NCBI GenBank assembly: GCA_022775985.1
Contig: JALFIM010000039.1
Span: 1-64,000 of the forward strand
Source of the DNA: Prevotella sp.
GTDB lineage: Bacteria; Bacteroidota; Bacteroidia; Bacteroidales; Bacteroidaceae
DNA length: 64,000 nt
Direction of reading: 5' to 3'
Below, one piece after another: positions 29,577 to 40,269 of the stretch. Below the pieces are notes generated by a model that worked only from the letters and a program-made list of their open reading frames with translations, made no database searches and was not told where the DNA came from. The translations under genes were made by a program, and so were the position numbers. How positions within the stretch are numbered: position 1 is the first letter of the stretch; every line of letters begins with the position of its first letter.

Positions 29577-30974
29577 ATGAGACAATCAGCAATGAGAATC
29601 ATGCTCCTCGCATTTCTCGCAGCCATTACACTGACAACATCTGCCAAACGCAAGAGAGAACCGTTCCCAGGAGGCAAATGCTGGCTCTATCGCGTGAGCC
29701 TGAGCGACAAGAACGGCACGCCCTATTCCATCAAGAAACCATCGAAGTATCTGTCTGCCAAAGCCATAGAGCGCCGCGAGCGTCAGCACCTCGCCATAGA
29801 CTCCACCGACCTTCCAATAAACCCTGCCTACATCAAGGGCATAAGCAAAGCCGGATTCCAGATAGTGTCAAAGAGCAAGTGGAACAACACCGTGGTAGTG
29901 AGGGTGCAGGACACCACGAGCATAGCCAAGCTCAAGGCCCTGCCATACGTATGCTCCACACGGCGGGTGTTCACATCTCCCGACTCGGTGGCGGCCCCAT
30001 CGCGCCACGTCATACAGACCGACACCACAAAGGCCGACCCCAACAAGTACTACGGCCGTGCCGACGCACAGATAAGCACGCTCAACGGCAAGTTCCTGCA
30101 TGAGGCTGGTTTCAAGGGCAAGGGCATGACCATAGCCGTCATCGACGGCGGATTCATGAACCTCGACAGTCTGGAGCTGCTCTCCAACGTGAATATACTG
30201 GGTACCCGCAACTTCGTCTACCCCGACACGAAGAGCGTCTACGGTGAGCTCGACCACGGCACTGCCGTGCTCTCCACTATGGCTGCCAACCTGCCGGGAC
30301 GCATAGTAGGCACCGCTCCCGAGGCCGCTTACTGGCTGCTCCGCAGTGAGTACGGAGAGACGGAGAGTGAGTCGGAGGAGGACTTCTGGGCCGCAGCGGC
30401 AGAGTTTGCCGACTCGGTGGGCGTAGATGTCATCAACTCCTCACTCGGATACAATGAGTTCTACGACAAGTCCACGTCTCACACATACCGCCAGCTCGAC
30501 GGACACACGGCGCAGATAACCAAGGCTGCGGCACGTCTCGCGTCCAAAGGCATCATCCTCACCAACAGTGCCGGCAACGACGGGGCAAAGACATGGAAGA
30601 AGATAAGTTTCCCGGCCGATGCCGACGGCATACTCACCGTGGGCGCAATGCGCCCCGACAGTATCAACACCATATTCAGTTCGGTAGGCCCTACGGCCGA
30701 TGGACGGGTGAAACCCGATGTCATGGCCATAGGTTCGCCATGTGCCGCCATCACTGGATTCGGACTTATATTTTGGGTGTCGGGCACTTCGTTCTCATCA
30801 CCCATAACGTGCGGCATGGTGGCTTGCCTCTGGCAGGCACTGCCACACCTCACCGCCACGGAGATAATGAACCTCATCAGGCGCAGTTCTGACCGTGCCG
30901 CCTACCCCGACAACATATACGGCTACGGCATCCCCGACTTCGGCAAGGCTTATCTCGAAGGCAAGCGGCTATAA
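29577..30974 (+). CDS. S8-family (subtilisin-like) serine peptidase, secreted
   Basis: Signal peptide; AVIDGGF Asp, LDHGTAVLS His, VSGTSFSSPITCGM Ser motifs. Confidence 0.92.
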   Translation: MRQSAMRIMLLAFLAAITLTTSAKRKREPFPGGKCWLYRVSLSDKNGTPYSIKKPSKYLSAKAIERRERQHLAIDSTDLPINPAYIKGISKAGFQIVSKSKWNNTVVVRVQDTTSIAKLKALPYVCSTRRVFTSPDSVAAPSRHVIQTDTTKADPNKYYGRADAQISTLNGKFLHEAGFKGKGMTIAVIDGGFMNLDSLELLSNVNILGTRNFVYPDTKSVYGELDHGTAVLSTMAANLPGRIVGTAPEAAYWLLRSEYGETESESEEDFWAAAAEFADSVGVDVINSSLGYNEFYDKSTSHTYRQLDGHTAQITKAAARLASKGIILTNSAGNDGAKTWKKISFPADADGILTVGAMRPDSINTIFSSVGPTADGRVKPDVMAIGSPCAAITGFGLIFWVSGTSFSSPITCGMVACLWQALPHLTATEIMNLIRRSSDRAAYPDNIYGYGIPDFGKAYLEGKRL

Positions 30975-31023
30975 ATACTGCATCGGCCCACTGGCCGACA
31001 GCACCACTCAACTGACTACATAC

Positions 31024-32331
31024 ATGATTTCCACCACCGACAAAGCACTGAGCCTGTATGAGCTCAACCAACTCGTGGCCGAGGTTATACGCCTTGACTT
31101 GCCCGACAGATACTGGGTAGAGGCCGAGATAGCGGAGATGCGGATTGTGCGTGGGCACTGCTTCATGGACCTCGTGGAGAAGGACGACAGCACCAACACG
31201 CCCATAGCACGCGCCTCAGCCAAGTGCTGGGCCAGCCAGTGGGGGCGCATACACAGCGACTTCGAGCTCGCCACGGGGCAGCGCATAGCCGTGGGCATGA
31301 AAGTCATGCTGCTCGTCTACCCCGACTTCCATGAGGCTTACGGCTTCTCATGGATTGTAGCCGGCATCAATGCCGAGTACTCCATCGGCGGACTCGCGCG
31401 GCGGCGCAAGGAGATTATAGCCACACTGCGCAGCGAGGGAATACTCGAACTGCAAAAGGAACTGCGTCTGTCGCCATTCGCACAGGCCATAGCCGTGGTG
31501 TCGAGCGAGGGCGCAGCGGGCTACGACGACTTCATACACCAGTTGCACGACAACACAGACAATCTGGCGTTCAGCACCACGCTGTTCGCAGCCACTATGC
31601 AGGGCGAGGCCGTGGAGACGAGCATCATCAGTGCTCTCGACCGTATCAACGCGCGGGCCGACGACTTCGATGCCGTGGTGATAATACGTGGAGGAGGTGC
31701 TACAAGCGACCTCTCTGGATTTGACACCCTGCGGTTGGCAGAGAATGTGGCCAACTTCCCTCTGCCTATAATCACAGGCATCGGGCACAACCGAGACGAG
31801 AGCGTGCTCGACATAGTGGCCTACAAGAGTGTAAAGACCCCTACCGCCGCGGCAGCCATGCTCGTCGGCAACCTCACGGGCACCATACTGCGGCTCCGCA
31901 ACGCGAGCGAGGCCCTAAGCAAGCACGTCGGCAGGGTCATGGAGATAGAGAAGATGCGACTGGCAAGTCTTACCACAAGATTTGCATCGCTGTCGGGCAC
32001 CTTCTCCATAAGGCATGCCACACGCCTCAACAGTCTCCGCGACAGGTTGTCGTATGCCACATCACACTACATACATGAGGCCACGGCCCGACTTGACAAG
32101 CAGACCGACAGGCTCGGCAATGCCACGAAGGACTGCCTGACAAGGCAGCACCACAGGCTCGACATGCTGCAACAGCGTGCCGATGCGCTCGACCCCACAG
32201 TGTTGCTGAAGCGTGGCTACAGTCTCACCGTGAAGGACGGCAAGGCCGTGCGTGATGCCTCTGAGCTGTCGTCGGGCGACACCGTCACCACCATTCTGGC
32301 ACATGGAACGTTTGACAGCATAGTGAAGTAA
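31024..32331 (+). CDS. xseA: Exodeoxyribonuclease VII large subunit
   Basis: OB-fold N-terminus, VIIRGGGATSDLSGFD, ITGIGHNRDESVLD. Confidence 0.95.
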   Translation: MISTTDKALSLYELNQLVAEVIRLDLPDRYWVEAEIAEMRIVRGHCFMDLVEKDDSTNTPIARASAKCWASQWGRIHSDFELATGQRIAVGMKVMLLVYPDFHEAYGFSWIVAGINAEYSIGGLARRRKEIIATLRSEGILELQKELRLSPFAQAIAVVSSEGAAGYDDFIHQLHDNTDNLAFSTTLFAATMQGEAVETSIISALDRINARADDFDAVVIIRGGGATSDLSGFDTLRLAENVANFPLPIITGIGHNRDESVLDIVAYKSVKTPTAAAAMLVGNLTGTILRLRNASEALSKHVGRVMEIEKMRLASLTTRFASLSGTFSIRHATRLNSLRDRLSYATSHYIHEATARLDKQTDRLGNATKDCLTRQHHRLDMLQQRADALDPTVLLKRGYSLTVKDGKAVRDASELSSGDTVTTILAHGTFDSIVK

Positions 32332-32372
32332 GCATACACATTATTATATATATACACTAAAGACATAATATT

Positions 32373-32570
32373 ATGCCAAAGACAAAAGCTCCAAGATACG
32401 AGGAAGCCATAGAGCAGATAGAGCATATCGTCAGAAGCATTGAGAACGACGAGCTCGACATAGACTCGCTGACATCTGAGCTGAGGACTGCGCAGAAACT
32501 CCTGAAGCTCTGCAAGGACAAGCTCACATCCACGGAGGATGAGGTCAGGAATATACTCAATACGAAGTAA
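32373..32570 (+). CDS. xseB: Exodeoxyribonuclease VII small subunit
   Basis: YEEAIEQIEHIVRSIENDELDIDSLTSELRTAQKLLKLCKDKL, directly after xseA. Confidence 0.93.
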   Translation: MPKTKAPRYEEAIEQIEHIVRSIENDELDIDSLTSELRTAQKLLKLCKDKLTSTEDEVRNILNTK

Positions 32571-32593
32571 AGAGCGCAAAAGCATGGGAATAC

Positions 32594-32619
32594 GCAATAA
32601 TTTCGTCACGAAATATTGC
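32594..32619. promoter_or_regulatory. Near-perfect palindrome overlapping -33 region of ilvE promoter
   Basis: GCAATA(a)TTTCGT c ACGAAATATTGC; TTG at 32616-32618 and TACTTTTG at 32639-32646. Confidence 0.5.
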
Positions 32620-32684
32620 AAATTAAATTATTTCTTAGTACTTTTGCAACAACTTATAAGATTTATCATAAAATCACTTATGTT

Positions 32685-33707
32685 ATGAAAGACTTAGACT
32701 GGTCTAATTTATCGTTCGGCTACATGCCGACAGATTACAATGTTCGCTGCTGCTATCGCAACGGAAAATGGGGCGAGATAGAGGTTTGCTCCGACGAATA
32801 TATCAAACTCCACATGGCAGCGACATGCCTTCACTACGGTCAGGAGGCTTTTGAGGGACTCAAGGCTTACAGGTGTCCCGACGGCAAGGTGCGCGTATTC
32901 CGCATGGATGAGAATGCCGCACGCCTCCAAAGCACATGCCGTGGCATTCTGATGCCGGAAGTACCGACAGAGCTTTTCGAGGAGATGGTGAAGAAAGTGG
33001 TACGCCTCAATCAGGAATGGATACCCACATACGAGAGCGGCGCTACCCTCTACGTACGTCCGTTGCTCATAGGCACGAGCGCACAGGTAGGCGTTCATCC
33101 CGCAACTGAATACATGTTTCTCATCTTCGTGACCCCCGTAGGCCCGTACTTTAAGGGCGGATTCTCCACCAACCCATACGTCATCATACGCGACTACGAC
33201 CGCTCCGCGCCACTCGGCACTGGTATCTACAAGGTAGGCGGCAACTATGCGGCATCTCTCAAGGCCAACTCCATAGCCCATGAGAAAGGATATGCCTGCG
33301 AGTTCTACCTCGATGCCAAGGAGAAGAAATACATGGACGAGTGCGGTGCAGCCAACTTCTTCGGCATAAAGGACAACACTTACGTCACACCTAAGTCCAC
33401 AAGCATCTTGCCCAGCATCACAAACAAGAGCCTCATGCAGCTCGCCGAGGACTATGGCATGAAGGTAGAGCGCCGTCAGATACCCGAGGAGGAACTGTCA
33501 ACGTTTGAGGAAGCCGGCGCATGCGGCACGGCTGCCGTCATCAGTCCCATATCATATATCGACGACCTTGACACTGGCGTGCGCTATACATTCAGCAAAG
33601 ACGGCAAGCCCGGGCCCATCTCCACTAAGCTGTACCACCACCTCCGTGGCATACAGTACGGCACCGAGGAGGACAAGCACAACTGGACGACAGTCGTCAT
33701 AGGCTGA
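32685..33707 (+). CDS. ilvE: Branched-chain amino acid aminotransferase
   Basis: YGQEAFEGLKAYRCPDG, KVGGNYAASLKAN PLP-Lys, DECGAANFFGI. Confidence 0.95.
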   Translation: MKDLDWSNLSFGYMPTDYNVRCCYRNGKWGEIEVCSDEYIKLHMAATCLHYGQEAFEGLKAYRCPDGKVRVFRMDENAARLQSTCRGILMPEVPTELFEEMVKKVVRLNQEWIPTYESGATLYVRPLLIGTSAQVGVHPATEYMFLIFVTPVGPYFKGGFSTNPYVIIRDYDRSAPLGTGIYKVGGNYAASLKANSIAHEKGYACEFYLDAKEKKYMDECGAANFFGIKDNTYVTPKSTSILPSITNKSLMQLAEDYGMKVERRQIPEEELSTFEEAGACGTAAVISPISYIDDLDTGVRYTFSKDGKPGPISTKLYHHLRGIQYGTEEDKHNWTTVVIG

Positions 33708-33871
33708 CAGCAAGGGACATAATGCCGCACTTGACAGGCTATCACATGCCGCCAGCATCACGGCTATATAATGACACATGTACGGCTATACGTGACATAT
33801 CACCACTGCCATACACAAGACATGCACTCTCATGTATGACACAACATCACGGCTATACATGAATGCGCATC

Positions 33872-33916
33872 ACACAGCCGCCGCTCTACACAACAATCGT
33901 GAGCGGCTGTTACGTT
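33872..33916 (+). terminator. Possible terminator downstream of ilvE
   Basis: ACAGCCGC...GCGGCTGT stem then TACGTTTTCG. Confidence 0.35.
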
Positions 33917-34097
33917 TTCGTACCATCATGCCCGCACTACGGCCACGGAGAGCATACGCCTACGGCTTTCGGTATACGTGATATGATGTCATATACGGCA
34001 CGATATGGCCATTTAGTGCTGACAACGCCATAGCTTTGGCATGACTTTTGCACGGCTGTCATTGTAAAAGAATACTAATCATTAAACATCAGACATT

Positions 34098-34619
34098 ATG
34101 TTAAACAAGAAAATCGAAGAGGCTCTGAATGCCCAAATCAATGCTGAGATGTGGTCGGCATATCTCTATCTGTCAATGGCAGCATTCTGCCACACCAACG
34201 GAAACCCCGGTATGGGACACTGGTTTGAGGTTCAGTTCCAGGAGGAGCAGGACCATGCCAAAATCCTGTTCAACTATGTCATCCAGCGAAACGGCAAGGT
34301 TGACCTCAAGGCCATAAAGGAAGTACCCACCACATGGGAGTCGGTACTCGACGTGTTTGAGTCTACCCTGAAGCACGAGCAGACAGTAACTGCCCTCATC
34401 AACAACCTCTTCGCACTCACTACACAAGAGAACGACTATGCCACACAGAGCATGCTGAAGTGGTTTATAGACGAGCAGGTGGAGGAAGAGGAGAACGCCA
34501 CCAACATCATCGACAACCTGAAGATGATAAAAGACAACGGTTACGGCCTGTACATGCTCGACAAAGAGCTCGGCGCACGTACCTATACACAGGCTGCCCC
34601 GCTTGCCAACAAAGCATAA
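34098..34619 (+). CDS. ftnA: Ferritin (non-haem)
   Basis: EMWSAYLYLSMAAFC, EEQDHAKILFNY, EQVEEEENA ferroxidase ligands. Confidence 0.95.
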   Translation: MLNKKIEEALNAQINAEMWSAYLYLSMAAFCHTNGNPGMGHWFEVQFQEEQDHAKILFNYVIQRNGKVDLKAIKEVPTTWESVLDVFESTLKHEQTVTALINNLFALTTQENDYATQSMLKWFIDEQVEEEENATNIIDNLKMIKDNGYGLYMLDKELGARTYTQAAPLANKA

Positions 34620-34643
34620 CCATACAGCAACCACCATTCAACA

Positions 34644-34689
34644 CGAAGGGCTGTGCGACCTGCTTTCAAGCAGACCGCACAGCCCTTCG
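34644..34689. terminator. Strong terminator stem downstream of ferritin
   Basis: CGAAGGGCTGTGCG ac CTGCTT tc AAGCAG ac CGCACAGCCCTTCG. Confidence 0.75.
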
Positions 34690-34837
34690 GCTTGTCTTGT
34701 GACGTCATAAATACCGTATCTGCAAACGAGTCTTGCCCAACCTACGGTGGAAAGCACCCACATCAGCACGCAATACGTATAATATGCCGCATACAGACGG
34801 CCCATTGCCGATGGCAACAGACCGCATAGCGTTCGGC

Positions 34838-37387
34838 CTAAGCGCAGCCAAACAGACGCGCTACCTGATATACCGCCGCCGACACCACCCATGCCGTACA
34901 CGTGGTATAGGCCGCAACTGCCGCCGCCCACTTCCATGAGCCAGTCTCATTTTTTATCGCCGCTATTGTGGCAAGGCACGGGAAGTAGAGCAATACGAAC
35001 AGGAGGAAGCAATAAGCCGACAGTGGCGTTATGCCATCGGCCGTCATCTTGTCGTGCAGAGTCTTGTAACCTGCCTCATCACCCTCCTCTATCACCGTGC
35101 CGTCAGAGTAGAGAATACCCATCGTAGAGGCCACTATCTCCTTGGCACCAATGCCAGACACCAGTCCAACATCCAGTTTCCAGTCGAAACCCTGAGGCTC
35201 AAACACAGGCTCTATGGTCTTGCCTATGCGGCCAATATAGCTCTGCTCCTGCTGAGCCTGAGGCGATAACGTGTCGTCATGCGGGAAGTAGCCGAGTGCC
35301 CACACTATGATACTTGCCACAAGAATGATGCCTCCCATCTTCTTGAGGTACTCCTTTCCCTTCTCCCATGTGTGCCTTGCTATGGCCTTAGCGGTCGGGA
35401 AGCGGTAAGGCGGAAGCTCCATGACGAACGGAGTGTCCTCGCCCTTGAACACAGAATGGGTCATTATGCGGCTTGCCACCACCGCTACGATGATGCCTAT
35501 GACATAGAGCGATATGAGAATCGTAGAGCGCACGTGTGGCGCAAACATCGTTCCGACAATCATTATGTATATAGGCAGACGCGCCGAACAGCTCATAAAC
35601 GGCAGGATCATCATCGTAACGAGTCTGCTTCGGCGGCTTTCGATGGTACGAGTGGCCATCACCGCCGGCACGTTGCAGCCGAATCCCATGATAAGAGGGA
35701 TGAAGGACTTGCCGTGAAGGCCCATCTTGTGCATGAGCTTGTCCATGATAAACGCCGCACGGGCCATATATCCGCTGTCCTCCATAAGCGATATGAAGAA
35801 GTAGAGAATAAGTATCTGCGGCAGGAACACTATCACCGCCCCGACACCACCGATGACTCCATCGACAAGCATGGCCTTGAGCGGGCCGTCAGCCATGTTG
35901 TCCGACAGCAGCTCACCAAGCAAACTCACGCCGCTGTCTATCCAGTCCATTGGATACTGTCCCAACGAGAACGTCACCTCAAACATCAACCATATAAGCA
36001 ACAGGAATACGGGGAAGCCCACGTACTTGTTGGTTATCACGTTGTCTATGATATGAGTGAGCTGGTAAGTGTCCTTTTTAGTACCCGTCTTATACCCCGC
36101 TTCCTGCAAGGCACCGTGTATAAAACCGTACTTGGCATCCATTATGGCCGTCTCGCTGTCCTCATGCGTGTATTCCATCACCTCCGCAGCGGCCTTGTCA
36201 CGTGCTGCCATTATCCTGTCGTAGTTGGGGAATGACTCCACCACATGCTCCGTCTGCTTGTCGTTCTCAAGCAGTTTTATGGCGAGATAGCGCGTGGAAT
36301 AGCGTTGCCGCTGGTCCTCAACGGTTTTCAGTTCTTTCTGTATCTCACTGATACCCTTCTCAATATACGTGCCATGATTGATGTGTATATGTCTGAAAAC
36401 ATTGTTCCGTGGCTTCAGTCCACAGGCGAAGTCCTCCTCATGGTCGGCCACTCCCGTAGCCTTGTCGTACTCATCATGCCACGCCTTTATCTCCGCAGCC
36501 ACCTCAGGATTGAGGTTTCCGTCATTGTCAATGAAGTCAGAACCCTCATACAGATTGATTATAATATGAAACAGAAGTTCCACACCCCGTCCGCTCTTGA
36601 ACGATGTAGGTATCATGGGCACGCCGAAGAGCTGACCGAGCTTCGCGAAATCCACGTTGTCTCCACGCTTCTCCGTCTCGTCAAACATATTGAGCGCACA
36701 CACCATACGCAGGTGCATGTCTATGAGTTGGGTCGTGAGATAGAGGTTACGCTCAAGGTTGCTGGTGTCTATCACGTTTATAACCACGTCTGGTGTTTTC
36801 TCTATAATCTGCTTGCGGACATACAGTTCCTCGGGCGAATAGGCAGACAGGGAGTAAGTACCGGGCAAGTCTACTATATTGAACTCATAGCCCTCGAACA
36901 CGGCATGGCCCTCCTTAGCATCGACCGTCACGCCAGAATAGTTGCCGACACGCTCATGAGCCCCAGAGGCATAGTTGAACAGCGATGTCTTGCCGCAATT
37001 AGGGTTGCCCACAAGAGCCACGTTTATGATACGTCTCTTCTTCATGGCCACGGTGTGAAGCTGCTCATCAGACACATGAGAGCCACAGTCGGCCGAGGCT
37101 TCAGGCTCAAGTGACGACTGACCTCCAGCCACGCCGTCGGCCACGCTCATGGTCTTGGCCTCAGCCTCGGAGACAATCTCTATCATGTCTGCCTCCGAAC
37201 GCCTGAGCGAAACCTCATAACCCATTATCTTGTATTTCACGGGATCCTTGAGAGGAGCATTGAGAAGCACCTCCACCACTTTGCCCTTGATGAACCCCAT
37301 CTCCACGATACGCTTACGGAATCCGCCATGGCCAATGACCTTGACGATGACTCCGCGCTCTCCTGTCTTTAGTTCAGACAATTTCAT
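34838..37387 (-). CDS. feoB: Fused FeoA-FeoB ferrous iron transporter
   Basis: N-terminal FeoA SH3-like domain (MKLSELKTGERGVIVKV), then NVALVGNPNCGKTSLFNYASG G-domain and FeoB membrane domain. Confidence 0.96.
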   Translation of the reverse strand: MKLSELKTGERGVIVKVIGHGGFRKRIVEMGFIKGKVVEVLLNAPLKDPVKYKIMGYEVSLRRSEADMIEIVSEAEAKTMSVADGVAGGQSSLEPEASADCGSHVSDEQLHTVAMKKRRIINVALVGNPNCGKTSLFNYASGAHERVGNYSGVTVDAKEGHAVFEGYEFNIVDLPGTYSLSAYSPEELYVRKQIIEKTPDVVINVIDTSNLERNLYLTTQLIDMHLRMVCALNMFDETEKRGDNVDFAKLGQLFGVPMIPTSFKSGRGVELLFHIIINLYEGSDFIDNDGNLNPEVAAEIKAWHDEYDKATGVADHEEDFACGLKPRNNVFRHIHINHGTYIEKGISEIQKELKTVEDQRQRYSTRYLAIKLLENDKQTEHVVESFPNYDRIMAARDKAAAEVMEYTHEDSETAIMDAKYGFIHGALQEAGYKTGTKKDTYQLTHIIDNVITNKYVGFPVFLLLIWLMFEVTFSLGQYPMDWIDSGVSLLGELLSDNMADGPLKAMLVDGVIGGVGAVIVFLPQILILYFFISLMEDSGYMARAAFIMDKLMHKMGLHGKSFIPLIMGFGCNVPAVMATRTIESRRSRLVTMMILPFMSCSARLPIYIMIVGTMFAPHVRSTILISLYVIGIIVAVVASRIMTHSVFKGEDTPFVMELPPYRFPTAKAIARHTWEKGKEYLKKMGGIILVASIIVWALGYFPHDDTLSPQAQQEQSYIGRIGKTIEPVFEPQGFDWKLDVGLVSGIGAKEIVASTMGILYSDGTVIEEGDEAGYKTLHDKMTADGITPLSAYCFLLFVLLYFPCLATIAAIKNETGSWKWAAAVAAYTTCTAWVVSAAVYQVARLFGCA

Positions 37388-37715
37388 AGTTACTGATAAT
37401 ATAGATAAATTTATAATAATCAATGGCATAAACCCACATCGCCACGGTGCGACAGACACACGGTAATGACAGGCAAACGCCAGTCATGCACTGCGATATA
37501 GCGACTGCATACGGCATGATTACCCGACAATGCCCACGCATGCCTTACGGCCATTGATATACAAAATTACAAATAAAACATGAATTATCCGCCTACGCCT
37601 CCATTTTTATGGGCATACAGCACAGCGAACCGTATGATTGCGAGAGATACGGGGCGTGCAAGACCTCTACGGACACACACAACGCCTTGTCACGCCCCAC
37701 CCTGACACGCGGCGC

Positions 37716-39698
37716 TCAGCCCCTCAACGCCCTCATGGCATTGAGCACCGCAAGGACGGTAACGCCGACATCGGCAAACACGGCCATCCACATAGTGCCC
37801 AGACCGACAGCGGCCAGCACGAGCACCGCCACCTTCACGCCTATGGCGAACCACACATTCTGACGCGCTATGGCTATGGTGCGGCGTGCAATGGCCACGG
37901 CCGTGGCCACCTTAGACGGTTTGTCATCCATCAGCACCACGTCCGCGGCCTCAATGGCAGAGTCGCTTCCGAGCGCACCCATTGCTATACCTATGTCGGC
38001 ACGCTTCAGCACAGGCGCGTCATTGATGCCGTCACCGACAAATGCGAGGGCACCTCCCGACGGCCTCGACGCTATGAGGCTCTCCACATGCCCCACCTTG
38101 CCAGCAGGAAGAAGCCCTGAGTGCCACTCATCCACACCTACCTTAGATGCTACCTCGGCAGCCACCTCCTCGCGGTCGCCAGTGAGCATCACCACCTTCG
38201 ACACTCCGAGAGAGCGGAGCGATGCCACGGCCTCTGCGCTGTCGGCCTTCACACTGTCGCACACCACGATATGCCCGGCATACACTCCATCAACAGCCAC
38301 ATGTATGATAGTGCCGACATGGTGGCAGTCGTGCCACTCCACGCCGATGCGCTCCATCAGCTTGGCATTGCCCACGTACACCTTACGGCCGGCCACCACG
38401 GCACTGGCGCCGCACCCTGCTATCTCCTCAACATCTGACAACGGACACCCGTCGGTAGACTCCTGTGGGAAAGCATCGCGCAAGGCCGCCCCTATGGGAT
38501 GAGTGGAATAATGCTCCACGTGCGCGGCGAGGTGCAGCAACTCCTTCTCATCGAACCGACTGGGATGCACTACCTCCACGGCAAACTTGCCATACGTGAG
38601 CGTACCCGTCTTGTCGAACACCACGGTACTGAGCCTTGCGAGCGCATCCATATAGTTGCTGCCCTTGATGAGGATGCCCTTACGGGACGCTCCGCCGAGT
38701 CCTCCGAAGAAAGTCAGCGGCACACTGATGACCAACGCGCACGGACATGACACCACAAGGAATATCAGCGCACGGTGAAGCCACACCTGAAACGCCCCCA
38801 TGAACCCGCCATCCGACAGCAACGGCGGAACGAAAGCGAGCAGCAACGCGGCAAACACCACGACAGGCGTGTAGACACGGGCAAACCTCGTGATGAACGA
38901 CTCGCTCCGCGACTTGTGCTCATCGGCACTCTCCACAAGCGATATAATCTTAGACACGGTGCTCTCGCCAAATACTTTGGTGACGGTAATGCGCAATACA
39001 CCGCTGAGATTGACGCATCCCGACACCACATCATCGCCCTTAGACACATCGCGCGGCATGCTCTCGCCTGTGAGCGCCACCGTGTTGAGCGACGAGTCGC
39101 CTTCCGTCACCACTCCATCGAGCGGTATCTTCTCTCCCGGGCGCACCACTATCACCTCACCGACAGACACTTCGTCTGGCGACACCGTAAGCACCTCGCC
39201 GCCACGCTCCACGCTTGCCTTGTCGGGGCGTATGCTCATGAGGTGCGATATACTGTCGCGGCTCTTGCCCTCAGCATAGCCTTCAAACATCTCGCCTATC
39301 TGAAAGAACAGCATGACGAACACCGCCTCGGGAAACTCCGTCTCGGCTCCCGGCAGGAAACCTATGCAGAGAGCCCCCACCGTGGCTATCGTCATGAGGA
39401 AATTCTCGTTGAACACGTCGCCACTGGTGATTCCTTCCCATGCCTCCTTGAGCGTGTCGTGGCCCACGAGGAGATAAGGCACGAGGTAGACAAGCAGCAA
39501 CTGCCATGTGGCGAGTCCTGCATACCGCTCTATGAGCGCTGCCACTACGAGCAACACCGCCGCCACACCTATGAGCGTGAGTTTGCCCTTCATGCTCCCA
39601 TCATGGTCATGATGATGGTGGTGCTCATGCTCATTGCCGTGGTCATGGGCAGAGCATGCGCCGCAGCAACCTTCTTTACTGTGATTGTGATTTGACAT
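37716..39698 (-). CDS. P1B-type heavy-metal-translocating ATPase (Zn/Cd type) with His-rich N-terminus
   Basis: SCPCALVISVPL, DKTGTLTYGK, GDGINDAP motifs; HDHGNEHEHHHHHDHDG. Confidence 0.94.
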   Translation of the reverse strand: MSNHNHSKEGCCGACSAHDHGNEHEHHHHHDHDGSMKGKLTLIGVAAVLLVVAALIERYAGLATWQLLLVYLVPYLLVGHDTLKEAWEGITSGDVFNENFLMTIATVGALCIGFLPGAETEFPEAVFVMLFFQIGEMFEGYAEGKSRDSISHLMSIRPDKASVERGGEVLTVSPDEVSVGEVIVVRPGEKIPLDGVVTEGDSSLNTVALTGESMPRDVSKGDDVVSGCVNLSGVLRITVTKVFGESTVSKIISLVESADEHKSRSESFITRFARVYTPVVVFAALLLAFVPPLLSDGGFMGAFQVWLHRALIFLVVSCPCALVISVPLTFFGGLGGASRKGILIKGSNYMDALARLSTVVFDKTGTLTYGKFAVEVVHPSRFDEKELLHLAAHVEHYSTHPIGAALRDAFPQESTDGCPLSDVEEIAGCGASAVVAGRKVYVGNAKLMERIGVEWHDCHHVGTIIHVAVDGVYAGHIVVCDSVKADSAEAVASLRSLGVSKVVMLTGDREEVAAEVASKVGVDEWHSGLLPAGKVGHVESLIASRPSGGALAFVGDGINDAPVLKRADIGIAMGALGSDSAIEAADVVLMDDKPSKVATAVAIARRTIAIARQNVWFAIGVKVAVLVLAAVGLGTMWMAVFADVGVTVLAVLNAMRALRG

Positions 39699-39857
39699 AA
39701 CTATTATCTTTATCGTTTTGTTTTCTGGTGCAAAATTACAAAACATCCGCTGCAACCAAGTTGCATTCTGCACCGGCACAGAAGTCAGACAATAATCAAT
39801 GCGCAATAATTGGTACAAAAAAAGTGAGACAACCAATTGCTTGATTGTCTCACCTTG

Positions 39858-39930
39858 TGCGTCCTTAGGGGCTCGAACCCTAGACCCACTGATTAAGAGT
39901 CAGTTGCTCTACCAACTGAGCTAAGGACGC
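39858..39930 (-). tRNA. tRNA-Lys (CTT anticodon)
   Basis: Minus strand GCGTCCTTAGCTCAGTTGGTAGAGCAACTGACTCTTAATCAGTGGGTCTAGGGTTCGAGCCCCTAAGGACGCA folds as a cloverleaf. Confidence 0.95.
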
Positions 39931-39967
39931 TCTATGCTGCTGACACAGCGTACGTTTCGATATGATG

Positions 39968-40040
39968 TGCGTCCTTAGGGGCTCGAACCCTAGACCCACT
40001 GATTAAGAGTCAGTTGCTCTACCAACTGAGCTAAGGACGC
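39968..40040 (-). tRNA. tRNA-Lys (CTT anticodon), identical second copy
   Basis: Identical 73-nt sequence; preceded on minus strand by TACCTTTG. Confidence 0.95.
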
Positions 40041-40269
40041 TTCACCGAGATTTCTTCCAGAAGTCTCATTCTCGAAATGCGGTTGCAAAGGTATGACTTT
40101 TTCGCGAAACCGCCAAACGTTTTCGTAACTTTTTATCAATATTTTTTGTTTTTCGTCTCATTTTGCATGTTTTATGAATAAAGGCAGCACTATATAGCAG
40201 TCTGCATGCCGTCATATCCATGCCCTACACAATCAGCCAGGGCGGCACGGCAACGAGCATGCGCACACC

